Source of the DNA: Saussurea involucrata
Lineage: Eukaryota > Streptophyta > Magnoliopsida > Asterales > Asteraceae
Direction of reading: 5' to 3'
Assembly (NCBI GenBank): GCA_033807775.1
Contig: CM066321.1
Span: forward strand, 38,788,850-38,852,849
Length of the DNA: 64,000 nucleotides
Below are positions 54,031 to 64,000 of this stretch, in pieces. A program made the position numbers and the translations under genes. The number at the start of each line of letters is the position of its first letter. Position 1 is the stretch's first letter. The notes under the pieces were generated by a model. It made no database searches, was not told where the DNA came from, and saw nothing but the letters and a program-made list of their open reading frames with translations.

Positions 54031-56897
54031 ATCTCCCCCTTTGTATTCAATATTAAAAATAGCCCGATCTTCCACAAGGTCAGTTGCTTCAATTCCTTCT
54101 TTGACTCCCCCTTGATCGTTGCATACTTCTCCTTGATCTTTGCGTACTCCCCCTTGACTGTTGCATTACTTTTCTGGTCTCAGTTATCTCTCAAACGATC
54201 AGAGAACGATTTGATGTGCGGAAGCTTGTATAACCAGTTTGAGTAGTAACCGATAGTAGATAAACAACTAGGAGATGAAGAGTAGCAAATACATTCTGCT
54301 CATGAGAATCTGCATTAAAGAATAAGTAACCAGGGGTAATCATCTAACATAGAAGCACAATAGCAACTATTATCACAACAATTTATAAAAAATTGTGTGG
54401 CCTATGCTCAGAGTTGGCAATGATGAAGCTCTGACAGGACTTCCAGTTATCATTGAAGTAAATTAAAAAATAAACTTCTCAAACTGTTCTTGGCAATATC
54501 ACATAGATATGCATGTGGAATCACAAAGATTCGTGATATTGTGTGAAAGAAAAATAGAATATTATCTATTAGGCTCAAAAGTGTGTAAACTGTTTGGACA
54601 AAACAGGTATCCACAGACTCAATGTGCATGAGTGAAGTGTGAAGGTGGGGCAACTTTCCTTCTTTTCAATATCCAACCTTCCAAAGAAAGATCATATAGC
54701 ATATGTGTTGCTTCCCCGTGGAAAAGTGAAACAGTTCCTTGTGGAGAAGGAAGTGAGTAGCTGGTGGGGTTAAGACAAGAGTTGGCATGGGCTCACTGCC
54801 TGTTTCAATGACAATCACCAAAAATTTGTGATAAATCAGAAATGTGGTTTGCCCGGCTCAGAAAAGAGATGGTGCAGAGTTGTATAATTCTTTTGACTCT
54901 GTTCTCACACCCTCTTTCTTTTTATCATGTAGCTCACATCTAACCAAACTCTCTTTTTAAATTTTACCTCTTAAGCACAATGAGAAAAACTCATATAGTT
55001 ATCTCCCCCACTCTTTGATGTAGACCCTTCACCTCTCAAGCACTCAAGGTTTACTTCTTTGGTAGGAAACACAGGTTTAAGTGATCCATAGAAGTTCTAT
55101 AAAGCTCACACATTGATCCCATGAAATTGTTGTCCTAAAGATTGTATTGTTCAACACACTTGACCATTTGATGTCTCAGAAAACCATTTAAAATCCAACT
55201 TCTATATTTGAAAAAGCATTTTGGCATCTAGAAGTGGTTTGACCATTTGAAAGAGTTTTTATCATTTTAAAGATGGCCTTTCTCTAAACATGATAAGTTT
55301 TAAAGGTTTAGAAATTTTACCTTTTCATGGACATGGTCAGACTGGCTTTCTCCCCCTCAAATTGAGCATTAAATCTCATTTAAGCGCAATTTGAAATCAG
55401 ATATCCTTTAAAAATAAAAAGGTGTTGGTAATCATCTTTGATGATTCCACATTAGTTAGGAATATCCAGATGCACAGTTAATTCAAATTAAAAGGAAACA
55501 TGGTGTTGGGGGTTAGAGATTTAGAAATACCAGTCAAAGTATGGTCTGTTGAGGTACTGGTCCAACACTGATGTGTGTAGAAACAACATTCAGTTGAAGT
55601 CCTGGTTCTGTATTGATGTGTATAGAAGCAACCTCAATCTGATCTGATTATGGCAATGGAGAGAGTGAAGTGATGCTTTCGATCCAAGTATCTACTGACT
55701 TTGACAGTGAATTAGGCATATCAGATCACTGAATTTGAGAAAACTCAGAACATCAAAGTCGTGCGTCTGTGAATTATCTTTCCAATGCAACTGGACTTGT
55801 GTAATTTGGAGCGCCGAGTCAAAAGTTATGCGCATGTTTCTGAAGTAGCGCAAAGCTGTCAAACAAACTCCAAATTTTCGGGCTCTGGACAACTTCAGAC
55901 AAATCAACAGAGCTCTGGTATATGTCTCTGTTAAAAATCAACAGAGATAGCTCTGTCAATTGCCTCTGATTTTTTTGAATAACCTCTGATAAATCAACAG
56001 AGCTCTGGTGATGAGTTGAGAGAAACGCAATTCTGTCCAGCAGATGTATACGGACTTTAACAAAGATTCTGACCAAGAATATCACTGATTCAGACCAAGA
56101 TCAAAACACGAAAGTTGTTCATCATTGTCTTAGGAATCCAACGCATCTAGAGTCATCAAATTTGGAGCTTCGAGGAGGGAGTTCTGTTGAAATTACGACA
56201 TGTGCGCAAAGCTGACAGCAAGTACCTCTGCTCTGGTGCTTCTGCTCTGGTGAATAGTTCCTCTGTTGTGAACAGTGCCTCTGTTGGAACCGAAGTTTTC
56301 TAACAGATCTCTGATGAGGTCTGACAGAGCTCTGGTGAACTCTTGTTGATTTCTTCTAAGTCCTCTGCCAGCAGTTTTACACCAACTTCGACACTATTTT
56401 ACACCATGATAGCTCTGGAGTTTGCAAAAACTCAAAACATAAAGAGTTTGCATTGGTTTGTTATATTTTCAGATCAGCTGGAGTCACCTCTTTTGGAGCT
56501 CGGACGAATAAGATACGGTTGATTTACCATAGTCGCGCAGATCTGTCCAACAGCTTTGTATCAGCACACTGTTGTCAACTTCGACGATGCATATGACCCT
56601 TATAAATTTCGAATATCTGAAATTTTAAAACACGAAAGTTGTTCATCAATGTGTTTTAAATCCAGGGACTTTTGAATCGCATCAATTGGTGTCTTGATCA
56701 GTGAGATATGATCAATTTACTACAGCATCGCAAATCTGTCAGCATGCTGTCATATTACTTAAGTTTTGTACTGTTGTGCACAGAAATTAATTGCCTTTGA
56801 AGGATGAGTCTTAAACTGAGTGTTTAAGAGTCCATTATCCACTGAAGTGTGAGTCCTTAACAGATGTATTAAGGAGTCCAAGTACCTACAAAACAGA
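54031..56897 (-). other. E8 3' non-coding region
   Basis: No gene. The polypurine tract (plus ATCTCCCCCTTTG) adjoins the LTR. CTCCCCCTTGA repeats lie at 54103-54155. From about 55890 to 56420 there is a dense cluster of CAGAGCTCTG and CCTCTG motifs. Near the ORF end, 56803-56872, are two hairpins with plus-strand arms CTTAAAC/GTTTAAG and CCTTAAC/ATTAAGG, about 50 nt apart, analogous to the 44-nt hairpin arrays of E2/E4/E7. Confidence 0.6.
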
Positions 56898-58255
56898 TTA
56901 AAGACATTTTGGTACCCATTTCCAAATGGTCCTATTTTGTTAGGATTTGGAACTGTCTTCAGGTCCTCTGGTTTGCCAGTTTTTGCTGTTTGCCAGGTTC
57001 TTTTCTATGCTTTTTCTTATATTGCGTCTTTGAAATTTTCTTATGAAATGACCCATTAGGAACACAGTTAGAACTAGAGAAATGGTTCTTTAATTTAAAC
57101 AGAAGATCAAAGCATTTACAGTTATGAGAATGAAGAGATGAATGTTTAACAGAAACAGATGGCTTTGGAGCATTTTTGACAGGAGTAGAGCTTTTGACTT
57201 TCCAAACCATTTTCACTTGATAAGTTAGTCGTGTTTGGTATAAAAAAATTGAATAATGTTGATTATCAATAGCCCCAACCGGCCTTATACAGAATCCGTC
57301 TACAATGATATGTAAAATGACCTAAAAGTATATTGAAATTTATCCAATTATAACATTACAAAATATAAATATATAATTAAAACAAATCATTGTTAAAACA
57401 AGACAATTCTTGCAGTTAATATCATATTTGCAACGTTGTTATGAATTGCCGATCTCTCGTGACATGATTCTCACATTTAACTAAAGGTTTGTCAACCAAT
57501 TGTGTTACCGGGTAAATCCGACAAGAGAGGTTATCCTTCCTTACTTACCAAATCATGTAACATTGTCGGTCATCAAAATGAATTGTTGGTTATCTGTATT
57601 ATCAACACAAGAGTTTGTTGAGTCAAATTCCTTAAGCCTTTTAGCTAAAACATCTTTTTCTTTAAGATTTAAATCAAACTTCTTTAGAAGATCTGATTTA
57701 TACAACTTCTCCAACATAATCTTGGTTGACAAATCAGATAGTCTTTTTGTCAATTTGGACATTTCAGCTTTAAAAACATTTCTTTCTCTCTCAAAATCAT
57801 CTTTCAAACATTTTGTTTGAAATCCTTCAATCTTCTTCTTCTCAAACTTTTTTTTTTCAAGATTAGACTCTTTCCTCTCTTTTTCAAGAGTCTTTTCTAA
57901 ATAAGATAATTTGTTAGAAAGCTTAACAAACCTTGTTTCAAAAGATTTTATTTCATTTTCAAAGTTCTCTTTTTCACAAATTACAAGCTTTTCAAAATTA
58001 GAAATTAGATTAGAAAAATTTAAACATTTAAGTTCAAGTCTTTTCTTCTCTTGTTCAGACTCAGATAAATTCCTTTTCAGTTCAAGATTTTCACAGTTTA
58101 GGAGTTTACCTAGCAATTTTTTCTGAATCAATCAGACTGCTTTTATTCTTTTCCTCCAACTCTTTCTCAAGATTAGGAATAATTTTGCGAAAATTAGTAC
58201 TGAGTTTAGAATAATAATGAGCATCAGCATCAGCACTAAATCTTAGTCTTGACAT
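56898..58255 (-). pseudogene. E8 coiled-coil gag-tail-like ORF, broken
   Basis: The ATG at 58255 (MSRLRFSADADAHYYSKL) is followed by a frame break near 58130, coiled coil to 57553, ~340 bp of unrelated sequence, then KMVWKVKSSTPVKNAPK and, after another shift near 56950, GPFGNWVPKCL and a stop at 56898. Same architecture as the E2 protein but divergent in sequence; the two-cysteine YCGTNDF block is not visible. Confidence 0.7.
57217..57552. other. Unexplained ~340-bp segment inside the E8 ORF
   Basis: It interrupts the region between the coiled coil and the KMVWKVK motif, where E2/E4/E5 have contiguous coding sequence. Locally less repetitive, with CCCCAACCGGCC and ACCGGGTAAATCC. I see no terminal inverted repeats or clear target duplication. 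Could be a small transposon relic or diverged E8 sequence. Confidence 0.4.
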
Positions 58256-58737
58256 ATTGTTACTTGAAAATTTAAAAAAAGTTGGATCGTTAACAGATAC
58301 TTCGTGAGAAGTAGAATTTGTGCACTTGAGTCAAATTTTCAAATCTTATCGGATTGAGCTGAAATTTGGTAGCTAGGTGCACGAGGATATTCTGGGCAAC
58401 TTTAATTCTTCGAGTTTTGTCCAAAAACCAACAGAAAGTGGTTTTCCGAAGCAAAACAGAGTGCAAAAAACTAAAAGTTTAAAACTCCGAAAATTGAGTA
58501 AATGCACAAACTGAGCTACAAACCTAGTGATTTTGCGGAATAAAACACTCAGGTATCTACTAACAACCCTTGATCGATTCTAAACCAGTAGAAGAATTCT
58601 AATGGCCAAAATCAACCAAAAAGATGAAGAACTTGAAGAACTCTCAACTTTGCACAAAAACACAATAATCTCTCAAAAATTGATAAAAATCAATGGATTG
58701 AAGCACAAATTCGAATCTGTTTGGCTCTGATACCAAT
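58256..58737 (-). promoter_or_regulatory. E8 leader and primer-binding site
   Basis: Leader without ORF. The PBS at 58723-58735 (plus-strand GGCTCTGATACCA) pairs with tRNA-Met, two bases inside the LTR. Confidence 0.88.
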
Positions 58738-58840
58738 TGTAGGATCCCAATTACAAGTAACAATATAGAAACAATCAATTGTATTGAATGATTTGAGAAG
58801 AGTTTACAATATAGGAATTAAGAACACTCTCTTACAATTG

Positions 58841-58876
<36 letters not shown>

Positions 58877-59061
58877 CGTCTGACTCTTTCAAATTGAGGC
58901 TAGGAGATTTTTGAGGCTTAACCTAAAACTCTAACAAATTACACATTAAATACTTAGGTTTTAAGGCCTAAGCCCATTAGTCACTAAAGCCCACATATAT
59001 AATTTAGGCTTTTACAATTTAACCAAGTAATCTTGAATACAATATAAAATAAAAGCTAACA
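58738..59061 (-). repeat. E8 5' LTR
   Basis: 324 bp, near-identical to 53707-54030, with CT microsatellite at 58846-58873. Confidence 0.94.
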
Positions 59062-59066
59062 CCAAC

Positions 59067-59159
59067 AGAACTAGAACTTGCTGATCTTTTCACAAAACCT
59101 TTAGATGAAAAAAAAGGTTCAATTTTTTAATCAGCAAACTAGGAATGTTGAATCCTTAG
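59067..59159 (+). pseudogene. E7 pol C-terminal tail
   Basis: Continues the RNase H frame past E8: ELELADLFTKPLDEK. A run of eight A's at about 59108-59115 shifts the frame near the end; the expected terminus is SKLGMLNP before TAG at 59157-59159. Confidence 0.82.
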
Positions 59160-59412
59160 TCATTTCTCACTCTCTTTAAAAACATTGAGGGGGAGTTCAT
59201 GTTCTTGTTTATTTAAATCTATGTTCATATCCTAACTCACAAGGACCCATATGCCATTGGGTACCACTATCTGCTTAATCTGTTTTGCAGGTTCTTCATG
59301 TGTTGTACTGAATCATAGATAAATACCACACACATGACTGAAAACAGAAGAGAAGCGGCGTATTTTTTTGAAAAATATTTGTACCATTAAGGGGAGACAA
59401 ATATTATTGGCT
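59160..59412 (+). other. E7 post-pol spacer with gag-end echo
   Basis: A purine tract TTGAGGGGGAGTT (59187-59199) lies near the pol end. At 59240-59290 a non-coding echo of the gag end appears: codons resembling GP...WVP, TAA, TCTGTTTTGCAG. This matches the junction where the non-autonomous ORFs meet their 3' regions. Confidence 0.55.
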
Positions 59413-59522
59413 TTTGAACATATCAGTTCAAAACCCGTGCTTTAACGACTATGGCTTCTGAACAATTCAGTTCAGGACCCGTACTTCAAAGACTAAGACT
59501 TCTAAACAAATCAGTTTAGAAC
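59413..59522 (+). ncRNA. Three-hairpin array, 44-nt period (E7)
   Basis: 22-nt hairpins start at 59413, 59457 and 59501. Arms are TTTTGAAC/GTTCAAAA, TTCTGAAC/GTTCAGGA and TTCTAAAC/GTTTAGAA; the 44-nt period and CCCGTnCTT linker match E2 and E4. Confidence 0.7.
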
Positions 59523-59979
59523 TCACACTTCTCAGGTGATATCTTTAACTGTTACATCTTTCTGTTTCAAGGAACGTGGTAAAAGGTAACATTGGATTAT
59601 ATTTTGTTTCTACCACTTTGAAAACTTGAATCTTTACAAATTTAATTCAATGAGATAAAATTTTCAATTTTCATTCAATGAATTAAATGTGTGCTAAAAG
59701 ATGATTTTACAAGTATTTTTGTATTATCTGAGTTAGATTTGTTTCAACTTTCACCTCTGAAATAAATCGAAAGGTCAGCAAAACATGAATGAAATTATGC
59801 TGAATGCTCAAAGTTATGTGAATCTGGACTTATATAGAATATAATGCTCAAAAAGTCTATTTGTCAAAATGATGGATGGAAACGAAAATATGGGGGAAGC
59901 ATTATGTTTTTAGAACCAAGTGATTGCGATGCATCAAATAAACAAATAAAAATCATTTAGTTTGAAAGTTTGTACTTGT

Positions 59980-60247
59980 GGCCTTTCTGGTTTGGGAGAG
60001 TAAGTCCTAAGGGGTGCTCGACACCTAGTCCCTAAGATCAACTGGTCTGGGATCGGCTGACCCAAATCCTGCAATAGAACAAGATAGAAAGCCATGTTCT
60101 ACTGGTACAAATGGGTTTAAGATATATCGATGTGGCCTTTCTGGTTTGGGAAATTAAGTTCTAAGGGGTGCTCGTCACCTAGCACCTAAGGCCAACTGGT
60201 CTGGGATATGCTGACCCAAATCCTGCTATAGAACCAGATAGAAAGTC
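59980..60247 (+). ncRNA. Duplicated structured module (E7 copies)
   Basis: Modules at 59980-60093 and 60133-60247, 153 nt apart. Small substitutions relative to E4 (AACAAG for AACCAG in copy a) weaken one arm pair. Confidence 0.6.
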
Positions 60248-60291
60248 ATGTTTAACGGTGTATCTTATTCTTACTAAACTTTTTGATCAAA

Positions 60292-60410
60292 AGATGCCAA
60301 TGAGCACAAAATCAAAGGATGCCAATGTGCACAAAATCAAAAGATGCCAATGAGCACAAAATCAAAAGATGCCAATGTGCACAAAATCAAAAGATGCCAA
60401 AGAGCACACA
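60292..60410 (+). repeat. 24-nt GATGCCAATGAGCAC tandem repeat (E7)
   Basis: Five units of an ATCAAAAGATGCCAATGAGCAC type, as in E4 and E9. Confidence 0.8.
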
Positions 60411-61410
60411 TCTCTTGAAACTTGGGGAAAATACAAAGTCGCGATAAACCCGTAAATTTGTGAAATTCTGATTTTGGACAAATAGTGTGAGTAGAGCAAA
60501 GTATTCTTATATGTTTTAGAATTGCATACGCTTGATGCTAATCATATTTCGCATGCTAGCACACCAAATAGATTTAATAAAGGGGTTGAAACTGAACGTT
60601 TGTAACTTGATATGCAATGATGTCTTGTTTTTTGAATCCAAACACATGCATTTGATTTCATTTGATTGAAATATCTGTTAAATTTCATTAAGTTGAATTT
60701 CTTTTGTAAAGCATTCAAATGATCAAATGTTAGTAGTTATAAAATGAAGTTCAATGAATTTTATTTTCCTTGTGTAATTTTTTTTAAAATTTGTATATTG
60801 TGCGTTATTGAAATATATGCATACTTTCAGGGGGAGAAAACAAATTGCTCCAGAATTCTTATCTTGAGGGGGAGCAAGGTTATCCACTAAGGAGGAGATT
60901 GTTAGTAATACTAAGAGACGCGACTGAAATTGAAGAAGGTTTTCGATGATAATGATGCTCACTTTCATCGAAAAAGGGGGAGAAATGTTTAATTCAATTT
61001 CATGTCAAAGAGCTTTCAAGTCAAAGATATTTCAAGTCAAAGATATTTCATGTCAAAGAGCTTTCAAGTCAAAGATTCGTGAACAAAGACTGAAGATCAG
61101 GGGGAGAAGGATCATGTGAAGTCTGAAATCTTGCTGAATTTGGTCATCTTAGTTTTGAGCGTTTCGGAATATGCTTACACCTAAAAGTTCAACAATATAG
61201 ATGATTTCACATCCTTCTTGGTCCGAGATCTGATGGTTTCGCATCCTTCTTGTTCCAAGTTTATCAAAGGCTGATAAAGTTGCAAAGATCTGTTTTTCAT
61301 ATACAAGACTTGAAGATGGTTTGACAAAGTGTATGTTGGAGAAAATTGACTTTACAAAGAGCTGAAGACTACTATCATATTTTTTAAATCTTGAATCCAA
61401 AGGGGGAGAT
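60411..61410 (+). other. E7 3' non-coding region and polypurine tract
   Basis: No gene. It contains AGGGGGAG tracts, three or four TTTCAAGTCAAAGAT-type repeats (61000-61080) and the terminal AAAGGGGGAGAT before LTR3. Confidence 0.78.
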
Positions 61411-61667
61411 TGTTAGAGAATTATTGTATTCAAGATTTACTATAAAGTCAATGTTCTGTATTAGTCTATACTGTATTGTAATTGCCTTTATACCTTGTAT
61501 GTTATGGGTATAAATAGGCTTGTCTAGATCATTAGCTAGTAACCTTTTAGAAACCTCTTGAGCATTTTGTCATTTGTACTTCAGAGATCAATATATGGAT
61601 GACAAGTTTGCTATCTAGATTCTCTCTACATTTGTTCTTTACATATTGCTAGATTTGGGATTTCACA
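61411..61667 (+). repeat. E7 LTR3
   Basis: 257 bp, about one base different from LTR1 (TGTTAGAGAATT against TGTTAGAGCATT); followed by GTACT. Confidence 0.94.
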
Positions 61668-61672
61668 GTACT

Positions 61673-62574
61673 GTTTGCAAAAATTCTGGAAATAAAGATA
61701 AAGAAATTGCAAAAATGCTAATAGCAGGTTTTACTGGTCAATTAAAAGGTTGGTGGGATAATTATCTTACCCCAGAACAAAAGAATGAAATTCTTAACTC
61801 AGTTAAAGTGAGCCTAATACAAGCATTATCTCGGATCATGCTGTTTACCCCCTTATTATGACTCTTGTAGAACATTTTACAGGAACATTTTCTGATAATA
61901 GCGAGAATGTTAGAACTCTTTTAATGAATTTAAGATGTAAAACTTTAACCAGATTTCGCTGGTATAAAGACACTTTTCTTTCTCGAATTTTTGAGATTAA
62001 AGATTGTAATAACGTTAATTGGAAAGCCAAATTTATTGAAGGCTTGCCTAATCTTTTTGCAGAAAGTGTCAAAAAGATGCTTAGAAATAATAATATCATT
62101 ATAGATTATAATGCTTACTCTTATGGCATGCTTATAAGTGTTTGCATAGCTGAAAGACTTTCTCTATGCAATGAGTTAGCCCTTAAAAATCAAATTAAAA
62201 ACCAACAATCTCTTGAAAAAAGACAGTTAGGAGATTTTTGCGATCAATTTGGAATGGATATTCCTTCCCAGAAAAAGAAAAGAAGATTTCTACAAAGCAA
62301 TCATCATGATCAAAAAGAATTTTCAAATCGTTTTTCAAAAAGGAAGAAATTTAGAAAAAGTAGAAAAAACTTCCAAAAAGATGATCATGACAAAAAGGAC
62401 ATAAAGAAATTCTCAAAGAAAAATATAAATTCAATAATTTGTCACAAATGTGGAAAAGTAGGCCATTATGCCTCAAGTTGTTGGACAAAAAAGAAAATTA
62501 ATAGCCTTGATATTGGTAAAAAAAATAAAGGATTCTTTATCAAAAATTTTCCTTCTTTCAGATTCAAGTTCTGA
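61673..62574 (+). pseudogene. Pararetrovirus coat protein region
   Basis: Capsid-domain signature GFTGQLKGWWDNYL just after E7. A frameshift near 61830 separates 61673-61861 from 61858-62574. The latter holds the rest of the capsid domain (RFRWYKDTFLSRIF, WKAKFIEGLPNLFAE), a strongly basic stretch (KKKRRFLQ, RKKFRKSRKNF) and the zinc knuckle CHKCGKVGHYASSC (62440-62481) that binds viral RNA. The first codons of the domain lie before E7 (to 42633). The frame is lost at an A-run at 62517-62524. Confidence 0.85.
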
Positions 62575-63154
62575 TAATGAAAATATTTTATCAGATGAAA
62601 GTACTGATGAAATATCGTCTGAAGATTCTAATCAAAATCTTGATGATATTATATCAAACTTTTCATCCCCGGATTGTAATGCTTGCTCTTCTAGTTACCC
62701 TTGTGAAAAGAAAAAAGGAAAAGAAGAAAAGATTAATAATCTTACTTCTAATTTGGGTCCTGGATTCCAAGAGGGAGACGAGTTTTATAAACTAGCTTCC
62801 CAGTTTCAAGATATAAATATAAATGTTCTGTCAAATGACAACGTCTTAAAAATCTTAAAAAAAATAAAAGACCCTATAATTTGTGCGGAAATCATAAATG
62901 GTCTTGAAGAACCTACTCATGATTCTTCCCCTAAGACAAACCTTCAAGAATATTCTATGAAGGAAGTTAATAGACTTCTAGCAGAGAAACACTTAGTAAA
63001 TCATACTGTTTCCTTAAAGGATTTAACAAAAGAGATTGATAATCTTAAAAAAGAAATCAAGTTTCTGAAAAATGATAATATCATTCTTCACCAAAATATT
63101 GATATTATTTATTCAAATCTTAAAGATGACAAAAATAGAGCTTCTACATCATAA
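62575..63154 (+). pseudogene. Pararetrovirus acidic linker after coat protein
   Basis: After the A-run shift the frame (open 62468-63154) encodes a serine/acidic stretch (SDSSSDNENILSDEST, TDEISSEDSNQNLDD) as often seen at caulimovirid coat protein ends. A cysteine pair and coiled coil follow (EIDNLKKEIKFLKNDN). A stop at 63152-63154 interrupts it; the same frame continues into the protease. Confidence 0.7.
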
Positions 63155-63463
63155 CAGCCCTTGGAAAAACCCCAAGATTCCGATAGTGATCATTTAAATA
63201 ATCTAAATATGGTTATCTCCCAAAAATGGTACACAAAAATCACCCTCCTTATAGAAGGGACTTTTCAAAAAGATTTTATTGCTATGATAGATAGTGGAGC
63301 TGATTTAAATGTTATTCAAGAGAGCTTAATCCCTACCAGATATTTTCAAAAAACTTCTCATTCTCTCTCACATGCTGGAGGAGGATCGCTTAATATCAAA
63401 TATAAGCTTCCTAAAGCATATATTTGTAAAAATAAAAATTGTATTCCTACAAGTTTTCTTTAA
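63155..63463 (+). pseudogene. Pararetrovirus aspartic protease
   Basis: Retropepsin-like domain with active site MIDSGADLNVIQE and a flanking strand KITLLIEGTFQKDFIA. There is no start codon of its own; it is read as part of the polyprotein. A stop at 63461-63463 is followed directly by the typical late protease motif LILGLPFIYD in the same frame. Confidence 0.85.
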
Positions 63464-64000
63464 GCTAAGGATATTTCTAGCCAGCTTATTCTTGGTCTTC
63501 CTTTTATTTATGATATCTATCCTATAACCCAAATTGATAAAAAGGGTTTAACAAGGTTTTTTAAAGGAAACCAGTTAAGGTTTGATTTTATAAACAAACC
63601 TGTTGAGAAATTTTTAAATGAATTACAAGAAGAAATTAATAGAAAAAATTTACAATTATGTTTTTTAAAACAAGAAATAAACTTGTTGACAATTGAGGAG
63701 AAACTTTCAAATCCTAAGTTACAAAGAAAAATTAATAATCAATTTTCTTTGGAAATTTGTAACGATCATCCAAATGCTTTTTGGGATAGAAAGAAGCATA
63801 TGGTCTCCCTTCCTTATGAAGTGGATTTTTTAGAAAATAATATCCCAACTAAGGCACGGCCGTGCCAAATGAATGCTGAGTATATAGAGCTTTGCAAAAA
63901 GGAAATAACCTCTTTATTAGACAAAGGTCTTATAAAACCTTCAAAGTCTCCTTGGTCTTGTACATCTTTTTATGTTAATAAACACTCGGAACAAGAAAGA
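63464..64000 (+). pseudogene. Pararetrovirus reverse transcriptase, N-terminal part
   Basis: Open to the window edge. It has the protease end (LILGLPFIYD), a linker, then RT entry motifs: ARPCQMNAEYIELCKKEI, GLIKPSKSPWSCTSFYVNK. These are typical of caulimovirid RT before the first catalytic block. Catalytic YxDD and RNase H would lie beyond 64000. Confidence 0.85.

Larger units (their letters stand above)
53707..59061 (-). mobile_element. E8: non-autonomous copia-type element
   Basis: Minus-strand element with 324-bp LTRs, tRNA-Met PBS at 58723-58735, polypurine tract next to 54031 and duplication CCAAC (53702-53706, 59062-59066). The LTRs differ at only a few positions. It encodes only a broken coiled-coil ORF ending in WVPK, like E2/E4/E5, although its LTR and most non-coding sequence belong to another family. 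Confidence 0.92.
42634..61667 (+). mobile_element. E7: three-LTR composite copia element carrying a host gene
   Basis: LTR1 (42634-42890) and LTR3 (61411-61667) differ at about one base and are flanked by GTACT (42629-42633, 61668-61672). Between them are a captured glycosyltransferase ORF, LTR2 (45463-45709), and a full but degenerate gag-pol interrupted by E8. LTR2 differs more (TGTCAGAG start, a ~10-bp gap) than the outer pair. So LTR1 and LTR3 are the true pair of one integration, and LTR2 travelled as interior sequence or arose by later recombination (inference). Confidence 0.88.
39596..64000 (+). mobile_element. Endogenous caulimovirid (pararetrovirus), split by E7
   Basis: Movement protein, coat protein with zinc knuckle, protease and RT occur in the order of caulimovirids, after a promoter and tRNA-Met PBS. 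They appear to belong to one long polyprotein frame, as in Petuvirus; genus assignment is tentative. E7 separates 39596-42633 from 61673-64000, and the reading frame is continuous across that site. There are at least four frameshifts and four nonsense codons, so the copy is an inactive relic. The left limit is approximate; the right end is outside the window. Confidence 0.85.

Overview
The window is a gene-poor, repeat-on-repeat stretch of a plant nuclear genome. It is AT-rich, LTR retrotransposons fill nearly all of it, most primer-binding sites (PBS) match initiator tRNA-Met (TGGTATCAGAGC), introns look plant-like, and an integrated plant pararetrovirus is present. Protein flavour suggests a eudicot, perhaps Asteraceae (low confidence). 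No rRNA, tRNA, CRISPR or ordinary single-copy host locus was found. The only host-like gene is a glycosyltransferase copy carried inside a retrotransposon.

Left half (1-39595). E1 is an autonomous Ty1/copia element on the minus strand, SIRE-like by its RT, occupying about 1-25137. Its pol lies at 395-3827 and its gag is split in three. E4 (6271-11734, plus) and E2 (11778-23704, minus) both landed in that gag. E3 (18517-23502, a gag-only Ty3/gypsy-type element) landed in the 5' LTR of E2. E1 itself abuts E6 (25138-31048, plus), the 3' part of another element with an additional ORF preceded by a promoter-like region and ending in a 967-bp LTR. E6 sits in E5 (31049 to about 39595, minus, decayed). 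E5 is also interrupted by E9 (about 33292-38990), a non-coding mosaic with LTR types in B-A-B order.

Right half (39596-64000). A decayed, probably petuvirus-like caulimovirid provirus runs from a promoter with TATA box and tRNA-Met PBS (40412) through movement protein, coat protein, protease and reverse transcriptase, and leaves the window at 64000. It is split by E7 (42634-61667), flanked by the 5-bp target duplication GTACT. E7 has three LTRs: LTR1, a captured intronless glycosyltransferase ORF, LTR2, a degenerate gag-pol, then LTR3. Non-autonomous E8 (53707-59061, minus) is inserted in the E7 pol with duplication CCAAC.

How the parts relate. E2, E4, E5, E8 and part of E9 carry no pol. Where they code at all, they encode a gag-derived coiled-coil protein ending in a GPxxxWVPK motif, and so probably depend on pol from E1/E7-type elements. 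Despite different LTRs, several share 3' non-coding modules: (i) a 44-nt-period array of 22-nt hairpins whose stems vary in a compensating way, (ii) a duplicated structured module of about 114 nt, and (iii) a 24-nt tandem repeat. These shared modules, a short intron present in some copies and absent in others, and the gene capture are the most interesting content. All calls come from reading the sequence; no search or folding program was run.
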